Positions 1 to 12,030 are shown, counted from the first letter of the stretch. The stretch is DNA of 64,000 nucleotides from Heterocephalus glaber (GCF_000247695.1 NW_004624842.1:3405247-3469246), one strand, 5' to 3'. Made by a program: numbers and translations. The notes: generated from the letters alone by a model not told the origin.

Positions 1-204
1 TACCACTGGTTGTACCAATATGATTTCAAGTGGAAGACACATGAACATGTTTAAGAGTTATTTATTTATTGTAATGTATGTTAGGAAAACATATAACTAG
101 CATGTCAACTTGGTGATTTTACAAATACTATTGAGGACAAAGCTTATGTAGCCAAAGTCATGCTGAGTCAATCCACAGAAAGGTATTAAGTAAAAATTGG
201 TACT

Positions 205-580
205 GGGGTGCTATGGCTTGAATGTTTGTGACCCCTACAAATTCATATGCTGAAATTCTAACACTCCAAGGTGATGTATTGAGAATTGAGTTCTTTGGAG
301 GGTGAGTAGATCATGGGAGTAGAGTCTTCATGACTGGGATTTGTGCCCTTATAAAAGAGACCTAGGAAAGATCCCTCAGCCTTTCCACATGTGAGGACAC
401 AGCCAGAAGTCCCCATCTATAAACCAGAAATGAGATCTTCACCAGACACTGAATCTACCGGTTCCTTGATCTTAGACTTTCCAGCCTCTAGAACAGCGAA
501 AACCAAATTTCTGTTGTTTATAAGCAGCCCAGTTAATGGTATTTGGTTAAAAGCAACTTGAATGGACTAAGGTATTATGG
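205..580 (+). mobile_element. MaLR-like solo LTR (old endogenous retroviral LTR)
   Basis: 'atggcttgaatgtttgtg' start, 'ccttataaaagagacc' middle and 'gaatggactaag' end form a recognisable LTR-type repeat. Non-coding; the subfamily is not certain. Confidence 0.6.
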
Positions 581-1269
581 TACACAGGTATGGAGTAACT
601 TGTTAAACTGATCTGGGAATGATTCAAGCTTGAGAAACTGTTAGGGTAGATTGGGTCCTAAATTCAAGGAACAGTGATCTGAGGATCACAAACTGGCTCT
701 CTAGGATACATCCCCACACAACCAGTCTCTAGGGCCCTGCTGCCAATCAAATCTGCCTCTGTGCAGATGTGTGTTGATGTTGGTAACAGAGGAACTACAT
801 GCCCAGTCCTGGGAGAGGATGGATGTTGCACAGTATTTGTTTCCTGAGAGAAATATGTGGGTGGCTTACTGCTCAGCACCCTTCCTACTAATGAGCTTAG
901 AGCCTTTGGCTTAATAAACACTGTGTGTCACAGGCTTGACATGTGATGTTTCCCAAGGAGAAGTGCTAGGGATGCTTGTTATTTTTACTTTTGTCCCCCT
1001 ATCATCCTTGATCTGAGACAGGCAGAAGGACATGGCAGATTCAGCAGTCAGACTGGATGCACCCCTGGCTCAGGATCTTGTCTGGGGTCTCTAGACCCAC
1101 ACCCAGAGCCTGAGGATGCTCAGAATTGAATTTCAACATTTAGACTGCCTGCCTGTTCAGGCCTGAGCACTAATTTTTAGGCCCCGAATCTGCCTCCTGA
1201 TTGTCCAGTGGTACCCTCAGACTCTCCAGCCTGCTTTGAAATAGAACGCCCATCAAGAAAGTAGTACTG

Positions 1270-1357
1270 GGCCGGGGATTTAGCTCAGTGGTTCCGGTGC
1301 CTGCCTCAAAAGTGCAAGGTCCAGAGTTCAATCCCTGGTACCAAAAAAAAAAAAAAA
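1270..1357 (+). mobile_element. ID SINE (CCTGCCTC type)
   Basis: tRNA-like head, B-box GTTCAATCCC and a 15-nt A tail. Confidence 0.9.
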
Positions 1358-1435
1358 GAAGAAGGAAGTAGCCCTTAAGCTTTCCTGCTTCTGGTCTGAG
1401 CTGAGGGTGGATGGACACTAGTGTTTACTCAGGCC

Positions 1436-1655
1436 TCTAAATCCCCTACAGTGACTTTCAGGGAGCTCTGCAGTCAGGTGACTTGGATTGGAATACTAGT
1501 ATTTCCTAAGAACTAGATAGGTTACAAGGTTATTCAGCTGTAGGAAGATATTAGTAGTAGAATCTCAAGATTGCTGTGCAAATTAAATGAGAGTATACAT
1601 AAAGTGCTTAGCCAGTTATTAAAGTGCCTGGCCCATAATATATGGTCAAGAATTC
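1436..1655 (+). repeat. MIR SINE remnant
   Basis: MIR-like core 'gtgacttggattggaatac' and 'gctgtgcaaattaaatgaga' end. Confidence 0.55.
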
Positions 1656-1658
1656 ATT

Positions 1659-1750
1659 GGGCCCGGGATTTAGCTCAGTGGTTCCAGCGCCTGCCTCGAA
1701 ACCACAAGGTCCTGAGTTAGATCCCCAGTACCAACAATAACAACAAAAAA
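1659..1750 (+). mobile_element. ID SINE (CCTGCCTC type)
   Basis: Flanked by target duplication AAGAATTCATT. It interrupts MIR/L2 sequence. Confidence 0.9.
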
Positions 1751-1774
1751 ATGAATTAAGAATTCATTCTTTTA

Positions 1775-2590
1775 ATAATTGTTAATGCCTACTGTTTACC
1801 AGACACTACACTAGGTTCTGGGGACATAGGGAAAACAAAAACAAAAGTAAACTAGAAAATTAGTAGATAAAATGAACCATTTAAACTATGTCCGTGGTAT
1901 AATGCCTTATATAAGAGAAATGCACATAAATTTTCATTATTATTAATAAAATAATGAGATACTGTGATGACGAGCACTGTTATAATAATTAGAAGAGACC
2001 TCTTTAAAAAAGGGAAGGCAGGACAGCCTCTAAGGAAATAAAATTGGAGCTGAGATCTATAAGATGAGAAAATGAGCCTTGCCAAGAGCCAGGTAAACCC
2101 TTTCAGATAGATAGCATGTACAAAGGCCGTGAGGCAGAGTAGAGCTTGGAAAGTGGAAGGAATAGCCAGGAGGCCATTGTATCTGGGACTTGATGACAGA
2201 GGAAGAGAATAGTCCAAGATGAGGCACAAGGGAGGCAGAAGTCAGCAACTATGGAAAGAGGTTTGGATTTTGTTCCAAGTATGAGAAAAGCTCCTGAGTG
2301 CTTAAACAAAGACGGTAACAAAATCTGATTTCTGACTGAAAGTTAATTCTAGCTTCTATAGGGAGAATGGAGTAGGAAGGGAGAGAAGTAGAAACCATCA
2401 AAACAACAACTTAGAGTCTATTAGAGGCATCCAGATGAGCAATGTTGCTTGTTTGGCTATAGATCAGTACCATCCAAGAGTACTTTCTGGGACAGAGGAA
2501 TGTTCTACATCTCTGAGAGCTGAGCATTTGGAATATGGATAATGCAGCTTAAAAACAATTTTTAATTTCATGGCACTTTAATTAATTAAA
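1775..2590 (+). repeat. Ancient LINE/L2-like remnant
   Basis: 'acaaaggccgtgaggcagag' and 'gtttggattttgttccaagt' belong to an ancient mammalian repeat; the family assignment is tentative. Confidence 0.5.
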
Positions 2591-2594
2591 ATTA

Positions 2595-2681
2595 GGGGCT
2601 GGGGATTTAGCTCAGTGGTTTCACCGCCTGCTGTGCAAGAGCAAGGACCTGAGTTCGATCCCTGGTACCAAAAAAAAAAAA
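2595..2681 (+). mobile_element. ID SINE (CCTGCTG type)
   Basis: Target duplication ATTAATTAAAATTA on both sides. Confidence 0.9.
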
Positions 2682-3071
2682 TTAATTAAAATTAAATAGC
2701 CCCTTGTAGCTAGTAGCTGCTATAAGGACAGCATAGGGAATTGAGTTGTTTTTGAAATATATTTAAGAAGCAGATCAAACTGGAGATGGTTGAGGTATGG
2801 GGAATGAGAGAAAGAGGAATCAGGAAAGCTTCCTACTTTTTAAATCTGGGAACTGGTGGATGATACTGTCATTTACTGCAGGAGCAGGCTCTGGAGAGAT
2901 ATCCCATTTTGATTTGCTCAAGAGAGGTTTAAAATAGTATGGAACATTCAAAGAGAGACGTCAAGTAGAAGCAGGATGAATGCTTATTTGTCATCATTGT
3001 CATCTTTGGGTTACAGGAACAGCATTCTGTTTGGCTGTTTAGGAGACAGGAGCTCAGAAAGGGACCAGTAG

Positions 3072-3165
3072 GGTCGGGGATTTAGCTCAGTGGTTTCGTC
3101 GCCTGCTGCACAAGTGCAAGGACCCGAGTTCGATCCCCAGTACCAAAAAAATAAAAATAAAAAAA
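3072..3165 (+). mobile_element. ID SINE (CCTGCTG type)
   Basis: 15-bp target duplication GAAAGGGACCAGTAG. Confidence 0.92.
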
Positions 3166-3239
3166 GAAAGGGACCAGTAGCCCTCCTGCCCCTTGTCTTT
3201 GTCAGTGTGCCAGTCACCCACCTATTTACTTATCCCTAG

Positions 3240-4100
3240 TGTCTGAACCCTTTGTGTAATGCACATTTCCTCCTTCCCCACGCCCTCCATAGCTCAGTAT
3301 TAAGGCCACTGGCTTCTTCCTTTTTGGTGCTAGGAACCCTCAACTCACCTGTTTTCTAGTCCTAGAGCCACTCCCCTGCCTCAGGCCCTTGTCAACTAAC
3401 TGTGGACTCAAGCTCATAGGCTTCTCACCTCCTCCTATGAGAGGTCTTTCTGACTCCTCTTGGAAATCCTGTACAGGTCTGGGTCAGGAGTCTTAAACCT
3501 AGGCCAATCCTTGATCTTCCCATACATTTCCAGAATGTAGCCAAATCAGAAATATGTCCAAATCAGAAGCCTTCCAAAGCTTGGAAGTTCACAAGAATGT
3601 TAATCATAGCATTAATAACAAAAGCTAGAAGTACAATTTTCAACCTGAGCTGACTTGACCTATCATCCACATTTGACACTGTTGATAGGTCTCCCTTGAC
3701 ACTTTCTTCATTCCTGTCCAAGACATCACTCTTTTTTCAGTTGTTCTCCTAACACTGAGGTCACCCTTCAGTTTCCTTTTCTGGTTCCTTCTCATCGGCT
3801 TGATCTCATAAATATTATCTAGGGCTCAGGCCTCAGGCCTCTATTCTCGTACTCTGTTCTCCACTGGTTCTCCCATGCAGCCTTATGGCTTTAAAGACAT
3901 CTATTTGCTGATGACTCCCAAATGTGTCTCTCCAATTCATACTCTTCCTGAATGCCAGACTCATAAATACTCTGTGTATTTGACATTTCCACTTTAACAT
4001 CAAACAGGCCTCTAAACTTATGTCCAACACTGAGCTCTATCAGCAAGTCCTGTAGGCTTGACTTTATAATATATCCTGAGATCAATTATTTTTTCCCCTT
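3240..4100 (+). repeat. L2-like LINE remnant
   Basis: L2-type text such as 'acttatgtccaacactgagc' (about 4017). No gene seen. Confidence 0.5.
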
Positions 4101-4314
4101 AATGGTCATTATCCTGGTACAGTAGTCCTCCCTTATCCTAGAGGGATGTGCCCAAGACTCCCAGTGAATGTCTGAAACCATAAATAGTAGTGAACCCTAC
4201 AATGTAATGCCTTTTCCATTTTAACTAAGTACTTATGCAGTGTGGCTGTAACTTTTGCAATTTGTAGTTAATGCAGTTTTTCCTTCTTCACATTTTCAAG
4301 AATAAAAATTCAGA

Positions 4315-4385
4315 GCTGGGGTTATAACTCAGTGGTAGAGCACTTGCCTAGCATGTATAAGGCCCAGCACTGAAAAAGAAAAATT
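4315..4385 (+). mobile_element. Older ID-type SINE
   Basis: Head 'gctggggttataactcagtg' with the GTAGAGCACTTGCCTAGCA form common to other rodents, older than the CCTGC types. Confidence 0.8.
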
Positions 4386-5189
4386 ATAGAAGAGGTCTAT
4401 CTTTACTACAGATCTTAGCAACCTCAGTATACAATTTCTTCTTCTTAGTAAGTCAAGAACTTCATCTTTTTCATTTAAAGGAAATACTTTATATCTTGAC
4501 TTTAGAATATGTGATTTGCCAAAATCACCAGTCTTGTGTTTTGGAGCCATCATTAAGTAAAATAAGGGTAACTTGAACACAAGTACTATGGTACAATGAT
4601 AGTAGATCTGATAACTTAGAGGGTTACTAAGTGACCAATGAGAAGGTAGTATACACCATGTGAATACACTAGACAAAGGCATGAATCCCATCCTGGCAGG
4701 ATGGAGTGAGACAGCAAGAGATTATATAATGCTACTCAGAACAGGGTGCAATTTAAAATTTATGTATTGTTTCCTTATAGAATTATCCATTTAATATTTC
4801 CAGACAGTGGTTAACCCATTCATGTGTAACTGAAACTGTGGAAAGAAAAACTGTTCTAAGGGGGAACTACTAAACAAGCCCCTATATATTTCACACAGGT
4901 GACCCCAATGGTCTGCTATCAGGTCTCCCTGCTTCTGCGCATGTCCTCACTTCATCTCTCCCCAACATTACAGTTCAAGTCCCTCCAAAGGCTTCCATTT
5001 CTTTGTCCTCACACACCCTGGCCCAGTCTGACCTCTCCTCCCTGGGGCAGCTGTGTAGCCTATTTACTGACCTTTTCCCTCTGTTAGGAAGGTTCTACTA
5101 CCAAACATTCCAAAGCAAGCTCATTCCTTGTCCTCCTTCAGGTCTCTGCTCTAAAGTCACCTGGGCATTATCTAAAACATTCTACAAGC

Positions 5190-5332
5190 CAGGAGCCAGG
5201 GTGCATGCCTGTAATCCCAACACTCAGGAGGTTGAGGCAGGAAGATTGCCACGAGTTTGAGGACAGCCTGGGTTACATAGTGAGTTCAAGGCCAGCCTGA
5301 ACCACATAGAGACCCTGTCTCAAAAAACAAAA
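5190..5332 (+). mobile_element. B1 SINE with internal duplication
   Basis: Two copies of the 'gttyraggmcagcctg' core; target duplication AAAACATTC. Interrupts an L2. Confidence 0.92.
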
Positions 5333-5394
5333 CATTCCACACCCACGTTTGATATTCCTCTTCCCTATTTATTTTTTCTATCTGCCCTTTTACA

Positions 5395-5530
5395 TATTTT
5401 AAGGATCTTCTTTAGAGGGATGCAAGGGAAAGGGGAAGTAAAAAGAATATGTGTTACATACGTGCATCAAGTCCCCATGATGACTTTAATCATTATGTAC
5501 TGTAAACATACACATTTTTAAAAAAATGGA
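5395..5530 (+). mobile_element. L1 3' end fragment
   Basis: Purine-rich run followed by 'catcaagtccccatgatga' and an A-rich end, the same 3' terminus as other L1s in the window; it interrupts an L2. Confidence 0.55.
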
Positions 5531-5799
5531 TCTTATTTATTACCTGTTTTCCTTAACAGAATGCAAATTTTAGGAAGGCAATTTTTTTTTCCTTCCGTAC
5601 TGCATTCCTGAGTATTTATGGAGTACACAGTAGGTGCTCAATAAACAGGTGGTGAATGAATGAAAGACGGGAGTCGCCTTACAACAGTGAGGGAAGTGAG
5701 GAAATCAAAACACAGGCATACTTAAGGTCTTGTGATGCTGGTCACAACTCTTGTTCAGAACTGCAAGCCAAGAGGGCGTCCTCACCCCACCTAACTGCC

Positions 5800-6480
5800 T
5801 CTCTTCTATAGTTCTCCAGCCGGAACGTTGTAACACCGGAACCGTAGCTCTCTGGCCCAGGCGCTAGAGCACTTCCGGTGCCGCTCCTTTCTCGCCAGTA
5901 AAGAGAACTGCCAAGTCAGTTCCGGCAGAGTGCAGTGAGAAACAGAGCGCGGCCTGCTTCCCAAGGGTCCTCCAGGTCCTGCCGCCGATGGCGGTGGGTG
6001 ACCTGGGGGGCCCGAGGATGGGCCGTGCCTCTGCCCTGCAGCGTCTTCGATCCCTCGCTGTGACTGCCCACTGGCTGGGCCCAGGCTTTGAAGAACAGGC
6101 GAACCGCTCCCCCACTCCACTTCGATGACCTGATGGCGGCGGTGGCCTCGGAGCCAGAACCCCTCAGACCGAAGGGTCTCCCGGTCCAGCCTTGCTGGCC
6201 TTAGCAAAGCCCCCTCCAGCAGTCGAGGACGTGGCGCCTTACAGCGGCTGCAGCGAGGCGTGATGAGAAGAATGGCGGCCTCCGGACAGCAGCAGAATGT
6301 CGTTTCATCAAGGGCCGGAGAAGGCGGGTCGGAAAGCTCAGCCACTTTTGGCCCTAGAACTGCGCAGATCCGGGTCCTGAGGTGACTGCTGTGTTCCAGT
6401 TGTGGAGGAGACCGCACCTCCTTGCGACGAGGACGAATAAAGGCCTTACCCGCCCTGGAAGGTGAGGGAGCTCAGGCCAA
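5800..6480 (+). promoter_or_regulatory. NORAD: CpG-rich TATA-less promoter region of NORAD
   Basis: This is the only long CpG-rich stretch in the window. It has several ETS-type CCGGAA/TTCCGG sites (about 5820, 5836, 5872 and 5920) and ATGGCGG motifs resembling YY1 sites (about 5988 and 6270); no TATA box is seen. This fits a housekeeping-type promoter for the abundant NORAD transcript. The exact start site is not visible; I place it near 5,880-5,920. Long open frames on the opposite strand here are a by-product of GC richness. Confidence 0.75.
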
Positions 6481-7849
6481 GGACAGGTGTAAAGGCTGGC
6501 GGGCCATGGGCAGTTGCCAAAGAGAGAAACTTAAAGTAACATTCCACCTTTGGCTAATTGGAAATGCCCACTACCTTTTGGGAAGATTTACTGGCCATTT
6601 TCAGAAGGCCTGTGTATATAATATGAAAAAGCTGCTCTCAACATTCCCCCAACCTTTTAAAAGAAAACTTGCTGCATGTGATAAAGTAGTTAGAAAAACC
6701 ACACGTCTTGGAAACGCCCATTTATTTTAAAAAATGACAGAAAAGAAACGTTTTCTGAAAGTGACTTTGAAATGAAGTTGGGTAGACCACCTGGAGAAGC
6801 GACACTGGGAGTGATTCTTGTCTGCATTTGTTCTGTGAGTTAGAGGACTCGGAGAAGACGGAAGAGAAGAATGTCCAGTACCAGACTGGTTACATGTAGA
6901 AGATGTTGTTTGTATTGTAACCATTGTTTTGTGTGTGCATTTTAGTCCTCATTAGTATATATATAATTGACAATGCTAAGTACTTTATTGAACCATCTGG
7001 TCTTTTGAGATAATTCTCAAGTGCCTGATACATGTTAAAAAGTAGTAGTAGTAAAATAACACATTTTGTAAATTTCTTTTTGTTTGAACTCACATGAAGT
7101 GCTATTTTGTGGGGGAAGTAGGCAAACCCCCTCTTGAGTAGTACACATTGTTTTTGCACTGGTTCTCGGAAGAGAAGGAAATGCAGAGCACTGTGCTAGT
7201 GCACTTATAGCAAGGCAAGTTACTATTGCCCCTTATGTCTGTGCATTTTTACTTTGCTGTGTATGTAGGGTATGTAAAAGATAAATGAGACCTTATACAG
7301 CATCTAGTCTTGCTAGATGTTAAAGAGGTTGCCAGTTTTGATAAAGGTAGAGTTAGTAAACTAACAAATTTTCTACATTTTGTATTAAAATTCCAGGAAA
7401 GATTGTCTTCTGAAAATTTGAGCGTTTTAACCCACTGGGCTAGTGGAGAAAGGAAGGGTTCTAGACTAAAATGCTCATATTTTCAAGACACTTTCAACTA
7501 TTGTTACATGTATGCAGTTTAATCAAGACTGCTGTGTATATATAATGGACAAATTGAGTCCTTACTTGAAACATCTAGTCTTACCTGGATGTTTAGAAGT
7601 GCCCAACGTATGTTAAATGTAGAGGTAGTAAAATATCACTTTGTAAATATCTTGCTAAAGTTCATATGAAATGTTGATGGGAATGGAATGGTTAAAACAC
7701 CTCTTGAGCACTATGGTACTGTCTGTACTTGTTCAGTGGTTTGGAGGAGGTAGGAGGGAAGCAATTGCAAAGGTATTATGTTAGTGCACTTGTATTTGGA
7801 CATTTTGAGACATAATTTTTCTGTATGTTTTGTGGGTTTTGTTTTGCTG

Positions 7850-7866
7850 TGTATATAGTGTATATA
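7850..7866 (+). promoter_or_regulatory. Tandem Pumilio response elements in NORAD
   Basis: Two TGTATATA octamers start at 7850 and 7859, 9 nt apart. They sit immediately before the A-type hairpin at 7890 and match the UGUANAUA consensus bound by PUM1/2. Confidence 0.85.
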
Positions 7867-8451
7867 ACAGACAAGTCCAAATTTTGCAACATGTAGTCCC
7901 TAAATGTTACAGAAGTTGCCAGTGTATGACAAAGTAGTAAAGTTACCACATTTTGTACACCTCTGTTGAAATACACAGAAAAGCTTGTCCTCTGTAAATG
8001 AATTTTGGATTCAACCATCTCTAACATTACATATTCCTGTACTTGTCCACTGGGTTGAAAGCAGAGAGAAAGAAGTGAAGCCAAAATTGTCATATGTAGA
8101 AGATACCTCAGATTACAACCGTTACTAAATGTGCAATTTTATCAGTGCCGTACGCTAGCAATTTCTTATATGAAAAATCTAGTCCTAGATATGTAGAAGA
8201 GCTTGATATATTTAAAAGTAGTGGTAGAAGAGTAACACTTTGTAAATAGCTTTTATGAACAGATAGGAAATACTATGTTTGCAAATAGAATAGTTAAACC
8301 ACCTCTGAACAGTATACTGTCTGTACTTGGTCACTGGGTTGAAGGAGGAGGGATGGAAGAAATTGTGAAAGGTGTTTTGTTAAGTGTATGGTAGAAAATT
8401 TCAGCTGACACTGCTCTTATGTTACCTGCATTTCACTTAACTTTGCTATAC

Positions 8452-8470
8452 TGTATATATAGTGTATATA
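8452..8470 (+). promoter_or_regulatory. Tandem Pumilio response elements in NORAD
   Basis: TGTATATA at 8452 and again at 8463, spaced 11 nt, before the A-type hairpin at 8496. Confidence 0.85.
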
Positions 8471-9082
8471 CTGGACATGAGTCCTAATTTTATAATATCT
8501 AGTCTCTAGATATTAAAGAGGTTGCCAATGTATGACAAAAGTAGAGTTAGTAAACTAACACATTTTGTATACTTTGTGTTAAAATTCATAGAAAGGCTGT
8601 CTTCTGAAAAGGATTTCTGGAAGTGTAATTGTAAAATCACTTTTGAATGACACGTGCCTCTATCACATGTGACAAGGAAAGAAATAGGAAAAATTAAAGA
8701 TTCTAGGCTGGAATGCTCCTACTTAGAAGACACTTTCAGATATAACCATTGTTACATGTGTGTAGTTTATTCAACACTACTGTGTATATAGTGGACGAAC
8801 TTGAGTCCATATTTGAAACATCTAGTCTTTCTAGATGTTTAGAAGTGCACAAAGTATGTTACAAGTAGAGGTAGTAAACACATTTTGTAGATAATCCTTT
8901 TGTTAAAATTAATACCGTCTTTAGGAAATGGAATGATCAAATCATTCATCTGAGCAGTAGACATATTTGTGCTAGTTCAGAGAGGGAGGAAGAAAGTACA
9001 AAGGGCTCTAAATCAATGTGGTTTAGGTGAAGTGAGATTGACCACTGTCCCTTATGTCTGTGCATTTTGTTTTACTTTCCTA

Positions 9083-9100
9083 TGTATATAGTTGTATATA
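9083..9100 (+). promoter_or_regulatory. Tandem Pumilio response elements in NORAD
   Basis: TGTATATA at 9083 and 9093, spaced 10 nt, before the A-type hairpin at 9124. Confidence 0.85.
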
Positions 9101-9475
9101 AAGGACAAATGAATCCTAATTTACATCTAGTCTTTCTAGATGTTAAAGAGGTTGCCAGTGTATGACAGTAGAATTAGTAAACTAACATGTTGTATACACT
9201 TTTGTGTTAAAATTCATTAGAATGTTCTTAAAACCACTTAGTAAGTGAAATTGTTAAAGCCTCTTGTAAGTATTACATATCCATATATCTGTCCCCGGTG
9301 TTAAAAAGGATGGAAAGGGGAAAGGGCTCTAGACAAGAGTGTTCCTATTTGGATGATACTTTAAAATTTAGCCTTTGTTAAGTATATGTGTGCAATTTAC
9401 TCAATCCCATTATATATGTGAGACATTTTAAGTTCTTACTGGAAACATCTAGTCTTTCTAGATGTTTAAAGTTCA

Positions 9476-9565
9476 TGGGCCAGGGATGTAGCTCAGTGAT
9501 GCCACCACCTGCCTCGCAAGCGCAAGGTCCCGAGTTCGATCTCTGGCACCAAAAATAAATAAAAT
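9476..9565 (+). mobile_element. ID SINE inside NORAD (CCTGCCTC type)
   Basis: Target duplication AAAGTTCA (9468-9475, 9566-9573). In sense with NORAD, its tail has three overlapping AATAAA hexamers (9554, 9558, 9563). Confidence 0.93.
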
Positions 9566-10814
9566 AAAGTTCACACATGTAGAAGTCAAGGGCTAATATA
9601 ATGCGCTTTAAATATTTTTTATTACTTCACAGGAATGGTTGTATTTTGAATGAAACTGTCAAACTTGATGTCTTGGAGAGTATGCTGGGGAGCAGGAGGG
9701 GAAGTATGCAGAGAGGGAGGTTTATGTGAGTTCAGATTGTCTTGCTGTTGTTCTATATGTACATGTTAATACTGCTGGGTGTTAAAGGATAAGTTTTACT
9801 GCCCAAATTATGTTAGAAATAGCAAAGTAGTTTTTAGGAAGAACTGTCTTCTGGAAGTGACCTTTGTTACAGCCACCTCTTGGAGCTAGATGTCCTAAAC
9901 TTAAGTTGCTGAAGTGAAGAGGGAAAAGGGTGGGTGAGGGTGGTAAGAGGTCTTTGCTAGATCTCCATATCTGGAAGATGATTTTAAATTAAAACCATAG
10001 GGCTGTGGGTGCATATTTGGTAAAGTACTTGGGCGTATTGTGCACAAAGTTCGTACTCTTGCACAGCATCTAAGCTTTATAGATGTCGGGGGGTGACAAT
10101 GTACCATAAAAACTAGAGGTAGTGAATTAGACAACATTTAAAGTGTCTTTGTTATAATTGATAGAAAAGATGCATCTTGGACTTGGAATTGTTATAACAC
10201 TTCTAGGCAGTATGTATCCGGACTTGTTGTTAGGCTGGCAGCAGAGGGGCAGAAATAAGCACACAGATGTGAGCAAAGTGTTCAGATTTAAATTTTGGTG
10301 AAAGGAATCAAAATGTGTAGAAATACATTAATAATTCAGTGGGAATATGCCTTCTTGCTAATATCTTGATAGAGATCTGATAACTCTCAGATACATAGCT
10401 TGGTGTACTCTGTTGCTTTAGGTCTCACTTTAAATTGAGCATTAAGGAAATACAGTATTGTAATTTAACTTTGCCAATACTTCTATATAGAGGCCTATTG
10501 CCGTTTTTATCTTCAGTGAAATTTTTGTTCCCAAGAAAGGCAGGATTATTTATTCTAACAGATTGAGTTGGTGTAGTGTGTTCTTAGTTATCAAAAATAC
10601 CCTTGTAGCTTTGGGATTTTGAATTGATGAATATTCATGATGTGTAGAAAAGCATGGCACACACTGTACAAACTCAGTCACACAAAATGGCATGTTGTAT
10701 ATGTACGCACAGGACCTAGAAGAACACATCCAGCTAAGCTGCTTATGATTGCGAATGACTTTGTTCTTTGCTTCTTGAGTTTTTGTTTCCTGTAATGCAC
10801 GTTAACTTTAAAAA

Positions 10815-10820
10815 AATAAA
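10815..10820 (+). terminator. Polyadenylation signal of NORAD
   Basis: AATAAA in an A/T-rich context at the end of the conserved NORAD body. L2 repeat sequence begins about 30 bases downstream, so the transcript end is expected near 10,835-10,845. Confidence 0.75.
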
Positions 10821-10849
10821 AATTATTTTAAAAACTCATAAGGAGTCCC

Positions 10850-11310
10850 CATTGCTTGTGGGATAAAGTTAGCATAGTCTGTAGGAGCACATCATTCATG
10901 TTCCTGGAAGTCTTATATCTTCAAGACACTCCCTTGCCTAGGCACCCCTCCCCCACACATGTTCTGCTGTTCTTCAAGATGGCCTTGCACTTGGGTGGTT
11001 CCATGGTTTGCTCACGCTGGTCTACCACTACTTCCCTTTTGACAATGGTTCACTTTGCAAAATTATTCTTCAGAACTCTACTTAAATTCTAGTTTCTATA
11101 TAGTCTTGCCAGTAAGAATGTGACAGCCCAGAATTAAAGTGTTCCCCTTTTTTTTCCAGTTCCTACTTGTTCCTCATATTTGGAAACCACTTGTTAGCTG
11201 AAAGCCTTCTGGATTGAGCTTGGGTTTATATCACGTCTACAACCACAGGATGCAGCATAGTACTACCTGACATGGAGCAGATACTTAGAAGATGTCAGTT
11301 GAATAAAACA
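10850..11310 (+). repeat. L2 LINE 3' region
   Basis: Begins just after NORAD; ends 'gcagatacttagaagatgtc' and 'gttgaataaa'. Confidence 0.5.
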
Positions 11311-12030
11311 GAAGTTCAGCTTTTCATGGTCCTTCTTATATGACATTACCATCACAGGCACCAAATAGTCTGGGGTTCCACAGTTGGAAGTTTCTATTGT
11401 GGTTGACTAAACCAGATGGTAGAGGTCAGATGCGGTACCAATCATCCCCAATTAGGCTAGTGGAATAGCACAGGGTTCTTATTCTCATCTTGGACATGAG
11501 GTTTATGAGACATTGGCCTCCAGATGTGGGAATATAGTATGTCTCTAGGTGCTGTTGGTGTAATCTGCATGGGCTGGGAACCCAAGGACAGACAGAGGAG
11601 GCTCTTGTAGGTCCCTTCTCAGCTGAACATAAGGCCAGGGCCCAATCCTCTCATGCTGATGCCCTATGAGACGTGTTTGGTGGCTGAGGTGAGTTTCAGG
11701 GAGCCACCTATTTTTCAAATCTCTAGCTTAGGGAGAAAAAACCAGGTGTCCTCCCAGCTCCATCCTTTATGCCAGGCCATGACTGGTTTTCAGGTACTAT
11801 ATCCACCAGAGCTAGAGAAAAAAGCTGAAGCAGGGCCTTCTCTGTAATTTAAGGTGGATTTACCCATAAAAATCCAGGAAATCAAGGCTCAGAAAGAGCT
11901 AAGAGACAAGGACAGCACTCAGCAACGCAGTTCTGGAGCCCCAGGGCAAAGCTAAGGAAAGTGCAGTCATAGAGGGCCAGGCCTACTGAGATCATGCCTC
12001 ATCTAGCATTATGTACTAGCAGGGAAAATG
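11310..12030. other. Intergenic, no feature recognised
   Basis: Unique-looking sequence between NORAD and CNBD2. Short open frames only, no splice-bounded coding segment seen. Confidence 0.6.

Larger units (their letters stand above)
4893..5665 (+). repeat. L2 LINE 3' region, split by a B1 and an L1 end
   Basis: Ends with the L2 3' motif 'gtaggtgctcaataaac' and 'gaatgaatgaaag' (about 5630-5665), just upstream of the NORAD promoter. Confidence 0.65.
6600..9470 (+). repeat. NORAD: NORAD internal repeat units (alternating A/B type)
   Basis: Each unit carries a short hairpin of the form CATCTAG-loop-CTAGATG. Hairpin starts are 6994 (B), 7301 (A), 7572 (B), 7890 (A), 8176 (B), 8496 (A), 8819 (B), 9124 (A) and 9446 (B), with a degenerate one at 10067. 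A-type units continue with 'aaagaggttgccag', B-type with 'tttagaagtgc'. Pumilio sites sit about 30-45 nt upstream of the hairpin; A units often have two in tandem. B units have a second site about 65-70 nt downstream of the hairpin start. The early and late units have decayed sites. Confidence 0.88.
5918..10840 (+). ncRNA. NORAD: NORAD long non-coding RNA (LINC00657 ortholog)
   Basis: NORAD is an abundant cytoplasmic, unspliced lncRNA that sequesters PUM1/PUM2 and protects genome stability in human cells. Seen here: a CpG-island start, no conserved long ORF, about 4.9 kb of unspliced sequence, roughly 300-nt internal repeat units from about 6.6 to 9.5 kb, and 12 perfect Pumilio response elements TGTANATA (starts 6613, 7535, 7642, 7850, 7859, 8241, 8452, 8463, 8783, 8886, 9083, 9093). 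The AT-rich 3' part ends at an AATAAA at 10815-10820. Human NORAD is about 5.3 kb, has some 12 repeat units and 15 or more Pumilio sites, and lies tail-to-tail with CNBD2, which is exactly the arrangement here. One ID SINE (9476-9565) lies inside the transcript in sense. The 5' end is approximate. Confidence 0.93.

Noticed and set aside
5806..6417. 203-codon open frame on the - strand
   Set aside because: Antisense to the NORAD CpG-rich start; the composition alone explains it, and it has no recognisable domain.
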